Source of the DNA: Capnocytophaga bilenii | GTDB taxonomy: Bacteria > Bacteroidota > Bacteroidia > Flavobacteriales > Flavobacteriaceae | Length of the DNA: 64,000 nt | Assembly: GCF_017565765.1 (NCBI RefSeq) | Contig: NZ_JAGDYP010000003.1 | Location: 62,001 to 126,000, forward strand | Reading direction: 5' to 3' | Shown: positions 1 to 9,715 of the stretch, one piece after another | Numbering within the stretch: position 1 is the stretch's first letter | Layout: the number at the start of each line of letters is the position of its first letter | The notes under the pieces: generated by a model | What the model saw: the letters and a program-made list of their open reading frames with translations, nothing else | Databases searched by the model: none | Told to the model about the DNA's origin: nothing | Position numbers and translations under genes: made by a program

Positions 1-62
1 CCAGCTCGCCGACTTTCCTTCGCTTATCCTTCGCTGAAGGTTCGCTGAAGGTTCGCTGAAGG
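1..62. repeat. Dispersed 11-bp tandem-repeat block (edge copy)
   Basis: The block starts at the window edge with the conserved segment CCAGCTCGCCGACTTTCC and continues into 11-bp units (TTCGCTTATCC, then TTCGCTGAAGG three times). The same composite recurs near 12241, 23810, 39570 and, inverted, 58214. It carries no gene. The unit ends CTTC and GAAG are complementary, so arrays can fold. Confidence 0.7.
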
Positions 63-81
63 GATAGTGCTTTAGAAATAA

Positions 82-120
82 AAAAGAGCTGATGAGTACG
101 GGTGCTCATCAGCTCTTTTT
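82..120 (-). terminator. Rho-independent terminator of the SusCD locus
   Basis: A near-perfect hairpin has arms AAGAGCTGATGAG and CTCATCAGCTCTT around an 8-nt loop, with an A-run before and a T-run after, so it can act on both strands. It lies 39 bp past the stop codon of the last minus-strand gene of the locus. Confidence 0.85.
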
Positions 121-158
121 GAATACTTATTTTTATTACATTGATTATATAGCTTGCG

Positions 159-1316
159 CTAATCGGCAATATCTACTCGCAAGTTTACTATATCTGGCTG
201 AGTAGAGGGGCCTGCTCCACCGCTGTAACGACCATAACGTGAAGTTGCATCTAACTTATTCTTGCTTTGGTCTTTGATATAATATACTCCATTTTTTTCA
301 TAACTATCGGTACCATTGAGTTTCCAATAACCGAATAGTCCTTCAGAATTAGGATCTACCCCTAAGCGGTTGTTCTTTAGCTGGCTGGCAGTTCTTGCTA
401 CGTTCCAAATGCGGCACTCGCTCATTTTGCCTCGCCAAATACGGTTAGGGTCATAGTCGTAAGCATAGCCTATGAAAAATGGCCCTGTAAGGTTGAAACT
501 GCTTACGCTGGCTGTCTTTTCAGCTACTTTTTCTCCATCAACAAATATTTCAGCCAGTTTGCTTGCTCCGTTAAACACAAAAGCTACGTGATACCATTTT
601 CCTGTAACAAATTTCATTGCAGGGTTAAACTGTACATTACCTGCTATCTGTATTTGTTCGGCATCTACCGTAGTATCACCAAAACGCAATATTAGGTTAC
701 CTTCAGCCCCCATTACAGTACTAAGAAGTACAAAGTTATCTACGTATATCAGTGCCTCATAAGTAAGTGAATTAAACTTGGCATTGGTAGGCATAGGTAT
801 TGAAAGAAATTTACCATTAAAATTCATTACCTTGCTGATAACAGTTGGTTTTGTTATCTCTACAAACATTGTTCTAGCCTCTATTGTTGGCAAGCTCGCA
901 TCAGCTATCGTAACAGGTACTACATAAGTACTACCTTCTTGAATTCCCGAAAGATTCTTCAAAATTAGCTTGCAAGGATCAGCGTAAATACTACCACTTT
1001 TTATGCTAGCCGAATTACTCGCTAAACTGAAGTTTTCAGCAGGCATCATTTGGTATTTTGTCCCATTTTTAGCATTGTAGTCCGCTACCATTTGCGCATT
1101 GCCTACTTGGTAGGTAACATTTACAACCTCATCAGCTATATTTGTCAGCCGCGAAGTGATGTTAAACTCATATGTGTTTACACCCTCACCTACTTTTAGC
1201 TTTTGCTGTTCTTTCTCAAAGTATACTTTTGTTTCCAATAGGCTATTTTCCTTGTCTTTACAAGCGTAAAGAGCTAAGAAAGCAACCACTCCTATACAAT
1301 ATTTTATATATTTCAT
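159..1316 (-). CDS. LamG-like (concanavalin A fold) surface lipoprotein
   Basis: 385-residue lipoprotein: signal peptide with lipobox LYAC (Cys19) followed by KDKE, a lysine/acid-rich stretch like the lipoprotein export signals of Capnocytophaga. Residues about 25-150 resemble the DUF1735 (BT_3987 N-terminal) beta-sandwich found in PUL glycosidases and binding proteins. Residues about 165-350 have the laminin-G/concanavalin A pattern (GKWYHVAFVFNG, AEIFVDGEKV, GKMSECRIWNVART). No catalytic residues are apparent, so a glycan-binding surface protein is the likely role. It is the last gene of the susC-susD-GH18 operon, 13 bp after the GH18 gene. Family assignment is by pattern recognition; ligand unknown. 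Confidence 0.8.
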   Translation of the reverse strand: MKYIKYCIGVVAFLALYACKDKENSLLETKVYFEKEQQKLKVGEGVNTYEFNITSRLTNIADEVVNVTYQVGNAQMVADYNAKNGTKYQMMPAENFSLASNSASIKSGSIYADPCKLILKNLSGIQEGSTYVVPVTIADASLPTIEARTMFVEITKPTVISKVMNFNGKFLSIPMPTNAKFNSLTYEALIYVDNFVLLSTVMGAEGNLILRFGDTTVDAEQIQIAGNVQFNPAMKFVTGKWYHVAFVFNGASKLAEIFVDGEKVAEKTASVSSFNLTGPFFIGYAYDYDPNRIWRGKMSECRIWNVARTASQLKNNRLGVDPNSEGLFGYWKLNGTDSYEKNGVYYIKDQSKNKLDATSRYGRYSGGAGPSTQPDIVNLRVDIAD

Positions 1317-1329
1317 AACTAATTACTTT

Positions 1330-2459
1330 TTAGGGTTGTGGATTATTTTTTATATATTCCTTATGAGCTTTGTGCATCAAATAGATAGCTTTGCGTGTCC
1401 ATTTATAGTCGGGCTTGTTGTCATAGTCGTTATCTATACGATAAGCACCTACACCCCCTTTAGGCCCGTTGCTGGAGTTATAGACCGCTTGTTGCAAAAG
1501 TACTCCTCCTGATTGTGATGACGATTCGAAGTTATCTGTATAGATATGCTTCTTGGTGTTGTAGTATTCTTCAAAAGCTCTTGCTACACGCGACTCGCGA
1601 TAGTCAAGATGAGAGTCGCCATAGGCTTGCGAAATAAAGTAGTCAAAATAAGGACCTGACTGTTTGCTCACCGACCAAAGCTCTCCATCTACTAATAAAT
1701 AGCGTCTTTTTCCTGTATCTACAGTAGCTTTGGGGCCTAAATACTTCCCAAGCTCTTCTACCAAAATATGAAGATACCTTCCGTGATATCCCTTCAAGCT
1801 ACCATCGCCATCACCAGCAACGTTAGGCTCCCAGTCTATATCCAATCCGTCATAATCATACTTCACAATAGTATCGCAAAGTGCTTTTGCATACTTCTTT
1901 ATTGCAGCGGTATGGTCGTCCGAACCTTTCACGCCACTTGTATAGCCCCAATAAGCTTCTTGAGCCCTTCTTATCTTCTCGTTGATTTCCGATTCCGAGT
2001 CATTAGGGTTATCAGTCTTCACCTTATCGGCTATACTTGATGGTGTAATACCTGTACCTATGTTGTGCAATATAAAGCACGCAAATACTTTGGTACCCTT
2101 CACTTTTTGCACATAAGCCTTATCGGCTTTCTTTGCCTCGCTGATGCCAAAAGGCGCACTCCACATCGATACCATATCTATACTATCGGGCAACGCTGCA
2201 AGATACCCTTTGCGCACACTGCCTTCGGGCGACCAGTTGCTAAACCAAAAGATACTGGGCGACCGTAGTTCTCGGCTGTTTTTTTCCAAGCGCGCAAAGA
2301 CGCGTAATAGTTATCGCGTTCGGCTTCGCTAAGGGTATTTTTTCCGCCGTTATGGTCTATTTCTTTAGCTTCTACGTCAGTCCATTTGCTACAAGAGGCT
2401 AAGGCAAGCCCCATAGCTATCACAACTGCCGAAATACTTTTTAGTAATATATACTTCAT
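1330..2459 (-). pseudogene. GH18 endo-beta-N-acetylglucosaminidase-like lipoprotein, frameshifted
   Basis: Two overlapping frames together make one GH18 lipoprotein. The N-terminal frame (2459 down to 2178) starts with a lipoprotein signal (LALASC) and runs through LRAWKKTAENYGRPVSF. The C-terminal frame (to 1330) continues with WFSNWSPEGS and contains the GH18 signature DGLDIDWE with the catalytic Glu. The frames meet at the TTTT run complementary to 2247-2250: one extra T, or four extra bases restoring a Gly, rejoins them as VSF(G)WFSNW. GH18 enzymes of this type cut the chitobiose core of N-glycans at the cell surface, fitting the SusCD context and the GH92 gene upstream. A sequencing error, a real null allele or slippage are all possible. 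A TTG-initiated short form would lack the lipoprotein signal. Confidence 0.8.
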
Positions 2460-2479
2460 AACTGTATTTATTTTATTTG

Positions 2480-4078
2480 TTAGTTCTTTTTATCCCACCA
2501 TAGTTTGGTACCGCCGTTGTTAGGGCCTCCTAATAGGCGAATCGCTCCTGCCAAAACAGCTTTGTCTTCGGTAGAGAGTTTGCTTTCGGGGTAAGGCAAG
2601 CGGCGCACTCCTTTATCGGTAGAAATTACACCCCCACTTTTGTTTTGGTCTACAGGGTGTAGTTTGGGGTAGCCTGTACGGCGCCATTCTGTCCAAGCTT
2701 CTTGTCCGTTAGGGTATAGGGCTATCCATTTTTGGGTAATAATCTTTTCCAATTTTTGTTCATCGGTACCGCCCCATTGGGTAGTAGCGGCGGTAGGAGC
2801 AGGAGCGCTACCAAAATAGTAAGTATCAAACTCGGCAGGCTCATTACCCGATGAAAGATAAGCACTCACTTTTGATATATCAATATTGTTTTCTGCAAAT
2901 GAAGTTTCTACCCCTTTGCGGTAAAGATTTTCGGCAGTATCACCCATATTCCAACCTGCCAAAGCCCCTTCAGCTCTTAAAAAGTACACCTCCGATGCGC
3001 GTAGCCAATAAGTAGGCGTACTTTTTTCTATATTTGGCTTTGAAAAAGTATCAAAATAGGTAGAACCTTCTCCTAATCCTGCCAAGATACCTTGGTATTT
3101 AGCCCCTGCAAAAGGCACATTTTGTGCATAAGGACTTGTACTTGGCTTGAAGTACGCCATTAGGCGAGGGTCTTCATAGCCCACCAAGTAAGAATACATA
3201 GACGAACCCATACGGCACTCTCCATATTGGTTGACAAAAGTTTCTATATTGTTTATAAAACTAAGTCCTGCCCCTTCTTGCATTTTTGCTTCATCAGCCT
3301 TATCGGTCATTACTCCCAATGGCTGATTGATAGCCTGTTCTGCATAACGTTGTGCTTTTGCAGGATCTACAAAGCGAATGCGCATCGCCAAACGCAACAT
3401 TAGCGAATTGGCGTATTTTACCCACTTGGTTACATTACCTGCATATACAGCATCGTATTCAGCCAATAAAGTACCCCCTTGTGTTACTTTGTTTTGCAAT
3501 ACAGCTATAGCTGCAGTAAGATCGTCAAAAAATGCTTGGTATACAACCTCTTGGCTGTCATAAGGCACTCGGAAAAGCCCCTTCCCAGCTTCTTTGTAAG
3601 GAATAGGCCCAAACATATCAGTAGCCTTATGCCAAGCCGAAATTTTTAGTATCTGTGCCAATGCAAAAGCCTCAGGAAAATTAGAGCTTTCAGCATCACT
3701 TTTTACACTGCTCCACAATGGCAATACTTTCGTATACGAACTATTGTACGAAGCCGAATACCAGCCTTCCAACAAAAAGTAAGTAGTATTGTTATAACCA
3801 TTATTCCAACCTTGGTTTTGAGCAAAGTAGCCACTCCAAGTATCAGCAGCCAAGTGGTAAGCTATTTGGTATTCATTCGCCACATTAGTACCATCAGCTT
3901 GCGTACCTACAGGTACAACCTGGGTTTGTAGCGAAGTAATCTTAGCACCAATGGTTATACCATCTTTTTTACCCATAGAACCCGTTACCCCAAAAGCATC
4001 CGTATTGATATCTTCAAACTTGCCACAAGATACCATTACCAAGCCCAATACTGTACTTATTAATATATTCTTTTTCAT
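2480..4078 (-). CDS. SusD/RagB-family nutrient-binding outer-membrane lipoprotein
   Basis: 532 residues with a signal peptide and lipobox MVSC, followed by GKFEDINTDAFGVT, close to the NTDPFGVT motif that opens this SusD-like subfamily. The body is alpha-helical and TPR-like, with Trp/Tyr-rich loops typical of SusD glycan-binding lids, and the C-terminus carries the family-like region around TEWRRTGYPKLHP. It starts 4 bp after susC ends, so the two are co-transcribed and should form the SusCD import complex. Substrate is inferred from neighbours: N-glycan oligosaccharides released by a GH18 enzyme. Confidence 0.92.
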   Translation of the reverse strand: MKKNILISTVLGLVMVSCGKFEDINTDAFGVTGSMGKKDGITIGAKITSLQTQVVPVGTQADGTNVANEYQIAYHLAADTWSGYFAQNQGWNNGYNNTTYFLLEGWYSASYNSSYTKVLPLWSSVKSDAESSNFPEAFALAQILKISAWHKATDMFGPIPYKEAGKGLFRVPYDSQEVVYQAFFDDLTAAIAVLQNKVTQGGTLLAEYDAVYAGNVTKWVKYANSLMLRLAMRIRFVDPAKAQRYAEQAINQPLGVMTDKADEAKMQEGAGLSFINNIETFVNQYGECRMGSSMYSYLVGYEDPRLMAYFKPSTSPYAQNVPFAGAKYQGILAGLGEGSTYFDTFSKPNIEKSTPTYWLRASEVYFLRAEGALAGWNMGDTAENLYRKGVETSFAENNIDISKVSAYLSSGNEPAEFDTYYFGSAPAPTAATTQWGGTDEQKLEKIITQKWIALYPNGQEAWTEWRRTGYPKLHPVDQNKSGGVISTDKGVRRLPYPESKLSTEDKAVLAGAIRLLGGPNNGGTKLWWDKKN

Positions 4079-4082
4079 AGTA

Positions 4083-7000
4083 TTACAATTTTGCTTTTAT
4101 GTTAAAACCTACACTGCGCAAGCTGGGTTGCATAAAGTAGTCATTCCCTTGTCCATAAGTAGCTGTCGAAGGTGTTAACTCAGGGTCAAAAGGAGCCTTG
4201 TTGTATATCATCCACAAGTTATTACCTATAAGCGACAATGTAAGCTCATCTAAATAGTTTTTAAACCACTTCGCAGGGAATGTATAGCTAAGCGTTAGCT
4301 CTTGCAAGCGTACATTCGTAGCATCATAAGTGTAATAGCCTGCGGTTTCGCTCTTGCCTGTTGCTACTGCCTCGTAATATTTTTTGGCGTTGTATTTGCC
4401 TTGCCCTGGCAAGTTTACCCCTCCGTTATCACGTGCTATAGCCGAGTTTTTCGATACCCCAAAGCGGTCTAAAATAGCCTCAGTAGACGAATTGACAATA
4501 CCACCGAAACGACCACTTACCAAAAAGCTCAATCCAAAACCTTTGTATGAAAAACTATTGTTCCAACCCAATAAAAAGTCAGGTGTAGTACGCCCTAAAT
4601 ATACAGGGTTGATAGTCTCCATATCCAGCTCACCACTTTCAGGAATATTGATGTAGCCTTGATTGTCTTTTTTCAAGAATTTAGAAGCGTACACATCACT
4701 AATACTACCACCCACTTTTAGGATTGTTCTACCATTGTCTTTGCTCACCTCGTTGATGTTGAAAGGCTGATCGGTAAAGGGGTGACGATAGTTTTGTACC
4801 ATTTTTTTAATTTCGTTCTTGTTGCGAGTGTATGACACAGACGAGATTACGTTTAGCTCGCCAAATTTATTTTTATAGCTTACGTTTAGCTCGGTACCGC
4901 TATTTTGCACATCACCTGCTTGCAAGTAAATATACTTATACCCTGTAGATTCAGGCAAGTTTGCCACAAAGGTTTGGTTGTAAGTATTAGAGCGATACCA
5001 AGTAGATTCTATATTGAAGTGTTTGAAAATGCGCAAGCTAAGCCCCAATTCATACGATTTGGTACGCTCTGCCTTAAAGTCAGAATAAGGGTAGATTTCT
5101 TCGGGCTTGATGATACCCCCTACAATCTTTTGGGTAATAGTACCAGGCGTACGACCCGACCACGCTATAGGCGAAGCCACCTCTGTGTATGAACTTCTTA
5201 CCTTGAAGTAATTGATAAACTTCGGCATTTCGCCCATTTCAGATACCACTGCCGACATACCTATAGATGGGTAAAAATAAGACTCTTCAGCCGAGTTTAC
5301 CAAGCGAGAATCCCACTCGTTACGACCTGATAAGGTAAGGTAAGCAAAACGTTTGTAGCCTATTTCGGCATTTCCAAATACCGCTACATTACGACGGCGA
5401 GAGTCTCCAAAACCTTCTGATATTTTACCTTCCGAAGGGGTAATGTTTTGTATAGAAAACAAGTTGGGGGCTAATTGTAAATTGCCTTCATAACCTCTTT
5501 CAATAGCACTAAAATCTGAAAAGCTACCCCCTACGTTTAGCACTACATTCCAATCTTCAAAGAAAGTCTTGTTCATATTGGCAATGATATCCGAATAGAA
5601 TTGGTGGTCGCTGTAGTTAGAATACTTGTAAGCTCCTTTAGGTTTTGCAAATTTTTCGTTGGAAGAAGCGTAAAGTTTGCGTTCAAAATTTACGTATGAT
5701 TTATCCATACGGGCACGAGCCGCTACGTTTGCCCAATCGTTGATTTTGTAGCTAAGCCCTGTGTTGAACATAAAGCGGTCTTTGTTATTAGAAGCCAAGT
5801 TGCGGTAGGCTGTCCAATATGGGTTTTGGTTACCAAATACACTTTCGCTGATAGGCCAATATTGTACAGGGAAATTGCGGTTGGTATCGTAACGTTCAAA
5901 GGTTTTTATCTTGTCAAAATCTTCTCCTCTGGGGTATAAATAAGCCGCTACTATAGGGTTCCAGTATTCACCTTGTGATACCATATTCATATCTTTTTGT
6001 TTGATATAAGAAGCCCCCAAATCTAACTGTACTTTTTCTTTGAAGAGTGCCGTAGTATTCCTAATGCTGAAGTTGTAGCGGTGGTAGCTGTTGTTGGGTA
6101 CTACCCCGTTAGCATCGGTAGTGGCTGCCGAAGCAAAAGTTTGATTTGTTTTGTTGCCCGAAGTAAGTGTAAACGAATTGATTATATTCGTACCTGTTAC
6201 AAAAAAATCTTTAGCGGGGTCATAACTGCTGGGGGTTGCAAGTTTGCTACCCCAGCTAGTAAATTCGCCAGAGCGATTGCCATAGGTATTCTGAAACTTA
6301 GGCAAAATAAAAGGTCGGCTAAGCTCAGTTGAGTTGCCCACCGTAATTTGCATTTTACCTTCTTTACCTTTTTTAGTATTGATGAGGATAACCCCATTGG
6401 CAGCATTACTACCATAAAGGGCAGCTGCTGAAGGACCGCTAAGTACCGAAATACTTTCAATATCATCAGGGTTGAAATCGGCAATACCCTCACTGGTTAC
6501 GCGCCCTTCACCTTTGATACCACTATCATCACCCCCTGATTTTGAATTGAATAACGGGATACCATCTATCACATATAGCACGTTGTTGCTACCTTCAATA
6601 GATTTTTCACCACGCATTACCACGCGGGTAGCTCCTCCTGCTCCTGAAGCACTTTTGTTGATTGTAATCCCCGCAACTTTACCATTGAGGCTATTTACAA
6701 AGTTGGGCGATTTTACTTTCGTAAGTTCTTCCGATTTCACCTGTTGCACGTTGTAGCTCAGTGCTTTTTCTTCTCGCTTAATACCCAAAGCAGTAACTAC
6801 CACTTCGGTAAGCTGTTGTGCTTCTTCTTTTAGTACAACATCCAGCTTAAGCGTTCCTTTTTGCTTATCAACTTTTTTTGTTTGGGTACTGTAGCCCAGC
6901 GAACTAAACTCAAGCAGCTGATTAGCTTCTACCTGAATTTCGTATTTTCCATCAAAGTCGGTTGATACACCGTGTGTAGTGCCTTTCACCACTACACCCA

Positions 7001-7124
7001 CCCCTGGTAAGGGTAAACCATCGTTACCAGTAACAACACCTGTTACTTGCACCTTGTTTTGTGCCATTAGCGAAACACTAAAGAGAGCACAAATGGCTAA
7101 TAACATCAAATATTTCATCTTCAT
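4083..7124 (-). CDS. SusC/RagA-family TonB-linked outer-membrane transporter
   Basis: 1013 residues. After a signal peptide (cleavage near LMAQ) comes a carboxypeptidase-regulatory-like domain at about 25-110 (VTGNDGLPLPGVGVVVKGT, FDGKYEI), then the TonB-box region TEVVVTALGIKREEKAL, a plug domain (about 120-240, with LYVIDGIPLFN and AALYGSNAANGVILI), and a 22-strand barrel ending in the aromatic/basic motif GFNIKAKL. It imports oligosaccharides using TonB energy with the SusD partner just downstream. ATG at 7124 or 7118 are both possible; both keep the signal peptide. It is the first gene of the operon, with a promoter match 30 bp upstream. Confidence 0.95.
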   Translation of the reverse strand: MKMKYLMLLAICALFSVSLMAQNKVQVTGVVTGNDGLPLPGVGVVVKGTTHGVSTDFDGKYEIQVEANQLLEFSSLGYSTQTKKVDKQKGTLKLDVVLKEEAQQLTEVVVTALGIKREEKALSYNVQQVKSEELTKVKSPNFVNSLNGKVAGITINKSASGAGGATRVVMRGEKSIEGSNNVLYVIDGIPLFNSKSGGDDSGIKGEGRVTSEGIADFNPDDIESISVLSGPSAAALYGSNAANGVILINTKKGKEGKMQITVGNSTELSRPFILPKFQNTYGNRSGEFTSWGSKLATPSSYDPAKDFFVTGTNIINSFTLTSGNKTNQTFASAATTDANGVVPNNSYHRYNFSIRNTTALFKEKVQLDLGASYIKQKDMNMVSQGEYWNPIVAAYLYPRGEDFDKIKTFERYDTNRNFPVQYWPISESVFGNQNPYWTAYRNLASNNKDRFMFNTGLSYKINDWANVAARARMDKSYVNFERKLYASSNEKFAKPKGAYKYSNYSDHQFYSDIIANMNKTFFEDWNVVLNVGGSFSDFSAIERGYEGNLQLAPNLFSIQNITPSEGKISEGFGDSRRRNVAVFGNAEIGYKRFAYLTLSGRNEWDSRLVNSAEESYFYPSIGMSAVVSEMGEMPKFINYFKVRSSYTEVASPIAWSGRTPGTITQKIVGGIIKPEEIYPYSDFKAERTKSYELGLSLRIFKHFNIESTWYRSNTYNQTFVANLPESTGYKYIYLQAGDVQNSGTELNVSYKNKFGELNVISSVSYTRNKNEIKKMVQNYRHPFTDQPFNINEVSKDNGRTILKVGGSISDVYASKFLKKDNQGYINIPESGELDMETINPVYLGRTTPDFLLGWNNSFSYKGFGLSFLVSGRFGGIVNSSTEAILDRFGVSKNSAIARDNGGVNLPGQGKYNAKKYYEAVATGKSETAGYYTYDATNVRLQELTLSYTFPAKWFKNYLDELTLSLIGNNLWMIYNKAPFDPELTPSTATYGQGNDYFMQPSLRSVGFNIKAKL

Positions 7125-7153
7125 TATGCGTAGAAAAATAAATTAATCGCCTG

Positions 7154-7184
7154 CAAAATTAATATTTATTTAACAACCTGCAAG
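7154..7184 (-). promoter_or_regulatory. Bacteroidota-type promoter for susC
   Basis: On the minus strand TAATTTTG (7154-7161) matches the -7 consensus TAnnTTTG and is preceded by CTTG (7181-7184) at 19-bp spacing, the -33 position. It lies about 30 bp upstream of the susC start. Confidence 0.6.
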
Positions 7185-7309
7185 TTTTCATTAATAATTT
7201 TTTAACGCTTTGGTTTTTATTTTAAGATTTGATTGGGATATTTGATTGTAAATCAAAACAAAACGAACTATAATAGAAAGGATAAAATTTAGGCGCGAGC
7301 CGCATCGGC

Positions 7310-9436
7310 TTACTTAAACAGCAACTCGCCTCCTTGCATCAGCTGCTTATAGGTAATATAACGCTCCTTTACCAACTTATGATTTAAATATACTTCATTA
7401 CCTGCCGATTGTTCTTTTTCTTTCTTGATGACAAAGGTTTTCCCATTGTCTAAATTCAGTGTAATTTCCGAAAAGAGTGGCATCCCGAAGTAGAACTTGC
7501 CGTCTGCTGGATTTACAGGATAAAAACCTAAGGCTGAAAAGATATACCAAGCCGACATCTGTCCGCAGTCTTCATTACCACAATGCCCTGCGGGATTGTT
7601 GTGGTATTGGGTACGCATAATTTGCATAGCGCGGTGGGCTGCCTTTTGCGGTAGCGAACCAAAGTTGTACAAATAGGCTACGTGGTGGCTTGGTTCATTG
7701 CCGTGTACGTATTGTCCTATCATTCCTGTACTGAAAATAGGCAACTTTTCATCGGGGTTTACTCGCAAAGAAAACATATCGTCAATAGCATTTTCAAAGG
7801 CTTGCGCCCCACCCATAGCCGTTACTAAGCCCGAAACGTTATGCGGCACAAACCAGCGGTAGTGCCAAGCGTTGCTCTCACAAAAATAAGGGGTGTATTC
7901 CTTCGGATTGAAAGGAGTAATAAACTTTCCTGCACTATTTTTGGGGCGGAAAAAAAATGTTTCTGTATCAAAAAGATTACGCCAGTTTTCAGCTCGCTTG
8001 CCAAAATAGGCTGCATCTTCTTTTTTGCCTAAGGCTGCCGCAAATTGTGCCACACACCAATCGTCATAGGCGTATTCCAAACTTTTTGACACCGACCAGT
8101 TTTCGCCCGATTTGTCTAAATCATAAGGTACATAACCATATTTTTTGTACAAGTCTATTTCTCGTTCATCGCTCATTGCACTGGCTTTGCAGGCTTCGTA
8201 AGCCAAATTAGCATCTATGGGCAAGCCTTTTAGGTAGGCATCTACTATAATAGGCACTGCGTGGTAGCCTATCATCATATTTGTTTCGCCGCCTTGCATA
8301 CTCCAAACGGGCAACGTTCCGTTTTCTTTATAATGAGCTAAAAAGCTATTGATAAACTGTACATTGGTTTGTGGGTGCAAGATAGTATACAAAGGGTGGG
8401 CTGCCCTGAAAGTATCCCATAGCGAAAAAGTATCGTAACGCACAGGGGCTTTTACATCGGAATAGAGGTTGGGGGCGAGCATCGTTTGGTAAAGCATTGT
8501 ATAGAAGATAGTACGCGTATCGTCATCGCCGCCTTTTACGATGATTTTCTGTAATTGCTGTTCCCAAAGGTTGTGTGCTTGCTCGCGGTATTCGTCAAAA
8601 GAAAAATGGGGGGCTTCAGCTTCCATATTTTGGTAGGCGGCTGCAATGTTATGCATAGAAAGTGCTGTTTTTAGCACTATGGTTTCGCCCTCTTGGGTAG
8701 TGCCGTAGTGGAGTACGATTTTAGAATTGTTGGTAGTATTGCTTTCGGTGGTTTGGGTGAGGGTGTAATTTGCAAAAGGTTTTGATAGCTTTGCTACAAA
8801 ATACACTTTTTGGTCGCGAGCCCAGCCTGTAGAGTAGCGATACCCCTCGATAGTAGTGTCATCTACCACTTTTAGGTAGGTAGCTGTGGGCTTATCCCAG
8901 TTGATAGCATAGCCCAAATCTATAGTAATATCACTCTGATTATCTTGTGGGAAGGTGTAGCGTTGCACGCCCACACGTGGGGTAGCGGTAAGCTCTACGC
9001 CTATGTTATAGCTTTCGAGTTGCACGCGGTAATAACCTGCGGTAGCCGTTTCGGTGCCGTGCTGAAAATATGAAAAAGGTTTGTAGTTATTAGCCTCAAT
9101 ACGTTTGGTAAACTTGCTATTGGTAGGCATTGTGAGTATATCGTATAGGTCGCCTGCACCAGTACCCGAAAGGTGTGTGTGCGAAAAACCAGTGATGATA
9201 CTATCGGGGTAGAAATAGCCTGAAATTCTATCCCAACCAGGGATTCCAATATCGGGGCTTAGCTGTACCATTCCAAAGGGGGTTGTAGCACCAGGGTAGG
9301 TATTACCAGTGCCGTCAGTGCCTATAAAGGGGTTTACATAGGGCGTAAGGGGTTCGGGGGTATCAGTAGTGGGGGTGGTGTGGCACGCAAATAGCGTTAA
9401 GAGGGCTATAGCGGTTGTAACTTTTAGTAATCTCAT
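7310..9436 (-). CDS. GH92 family alpha-mannosidase lipoprotein
   Basis: 708 residues from the ATG at 9436, chosen because it gives a lipoprotein signal (LLTLFACHTT) and sits after a promoter; an in-frame extension to 9631 would read through a repeat element. The mature protein opens with YVNPFIGTDGTGNTYPGA and TPFGMVQLSPD, and has FSHTHLSGTGAGDLYD, all characteristic of GH92, plus C-terminal GNEDCGQMSAWYIFSALGFYPV containing the Glu/Asp region used as catalytic base. GH92 enzymes are calcium-dependent exo-alpha-mannosidases that trim high-mannose N-glycans. It lies 185 bp upstream of susC, probably a separate transcript serving the same pathway. Confidence 0.93.
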   Translation of the reverse strand: MRLLKVTTAIALLTLFACHTTPTTDTPEPLTPYVNPFIGTDGTGNTYPGATTPFGMVQLSPDIGIPGWDRISGYFYPDSIITGFSHTHLSGTGAGDLYDILTMPTNSKFTKRIEANNYKPFSYFQHGTETATAGYYRVQLESYNIGVELTATPRVGVQRYTFPQDNQSDITIDLGYAINWDKPTATYLKVVDDTTIEGYRYSTGWARDQKVYFVAKLSKPFANYTLTQTTESNTTNNSKIVLHYGTTQEGETIVLKTALSMHNIAAAYQNMEAEAPHFSFDEYREQAHNLWEQQLQKIIVKGGDDDTRTIFYTMLYQTMLAPNLYSDVKAPVRYDTFSLWDTFRAAHPLYTILHPQTNVQFINSFLAHYKENGTLPVWSMQGGETNMMIGYHAVPIIVDAYLKGLPIDANLAYEACKASAMSDEREIDLYKKYGYVPYDLDKSGENWSVSKSLEYAYDDWCVAQFAAALGKKEDAAYFGKRAENWRNLFDTETFFFRPKNSAGKFITPFNPKEYTPYFCESNAWHYRWFVPHNVSGLVTAMGGAQAFENAIDDMFSLRVNPDEKLPIFSTGMIGQYVHGNEPSHHVAYLYNFGSLPQKAAHRAMQIMRTQYHNNPAGHCGNEDCGQMSAWYIFSALGFYPVNPADGKFYFGMPLFSEITLNLDNGKTFVIKKEKEQSAGNEVYLNHKLVKERYITYKQLMQGGELLFK

Positions 9437-9460
9437 TATAATATTTTTCAGGTTATAGGG

Positions 9461-9494
9461 CAAAGTTACAACTTTTTTTGATAATACAACCAAA
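9461..9494 (-). promoter_or_regulatory. Probable promoter of the GH92 gene
   Basis: On the minus strand TAACTTTG (9461-9468) matches the -7 box TAnnTTTG, 25 bp from the chosen start. Candidate -33 elements (TTTG at 9491-9494, or GTTG at 9487-9490) are spaced 22 or 18 bp, slightly off the usual 19-21. The outer candidate abuts a MITE-like element, which may have replaced the original upstream region. Confidence 0.45.
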
Positions 9495-9496
9495 AA

Positions 9497-9657
9497 GAGG
9501 CTGTCCGAAAAGTTTTGTTTTGTGAGGGCGATTTGCCAATCGCCCCTACAATGTAAATAAAAGTGATTGATTATCAGAGCAATTAACTTTGTCAAACTTT
9601 GAAAGTTTGACAAAGTGTGTGGCGCAATCATACTTTTAAAACTCTTCGGACAGCTTC
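9497..9657. mobile_element. MITE-like element, complete copy (161 bp)
   Basis: The ends are 20-bp imperfect inverted repeats: GAGGCTGTCCGAAAAGTTTT on the left and AAAACTCTTCGGACAGCTTC on the right (18/20 complementary). Inside are two palindromes, GGGCGATTTGCCAATCGCCC and one built on CTTTGTCAAACTTT. There is no coding capacity. A second copy at 10303 shares over 130 bp. The termini resemble IS ends mobilised in trans; no parent transposase is in the window. Confidence 0.8.
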
Positions 9658-9715
9658 TTTATTTATGTAGTTAATATTTAAGTTTGTAAGTTGTACATTC
9701 GGTATCTTACTTATT

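Noticed and set aside
9437-9631. 65-residue N-terminal extension of the GH92 protein
   Set aside because: It reads through the MITE-like element and the promoter; the ATG at 9436 starts a proper lipoprotein signal.
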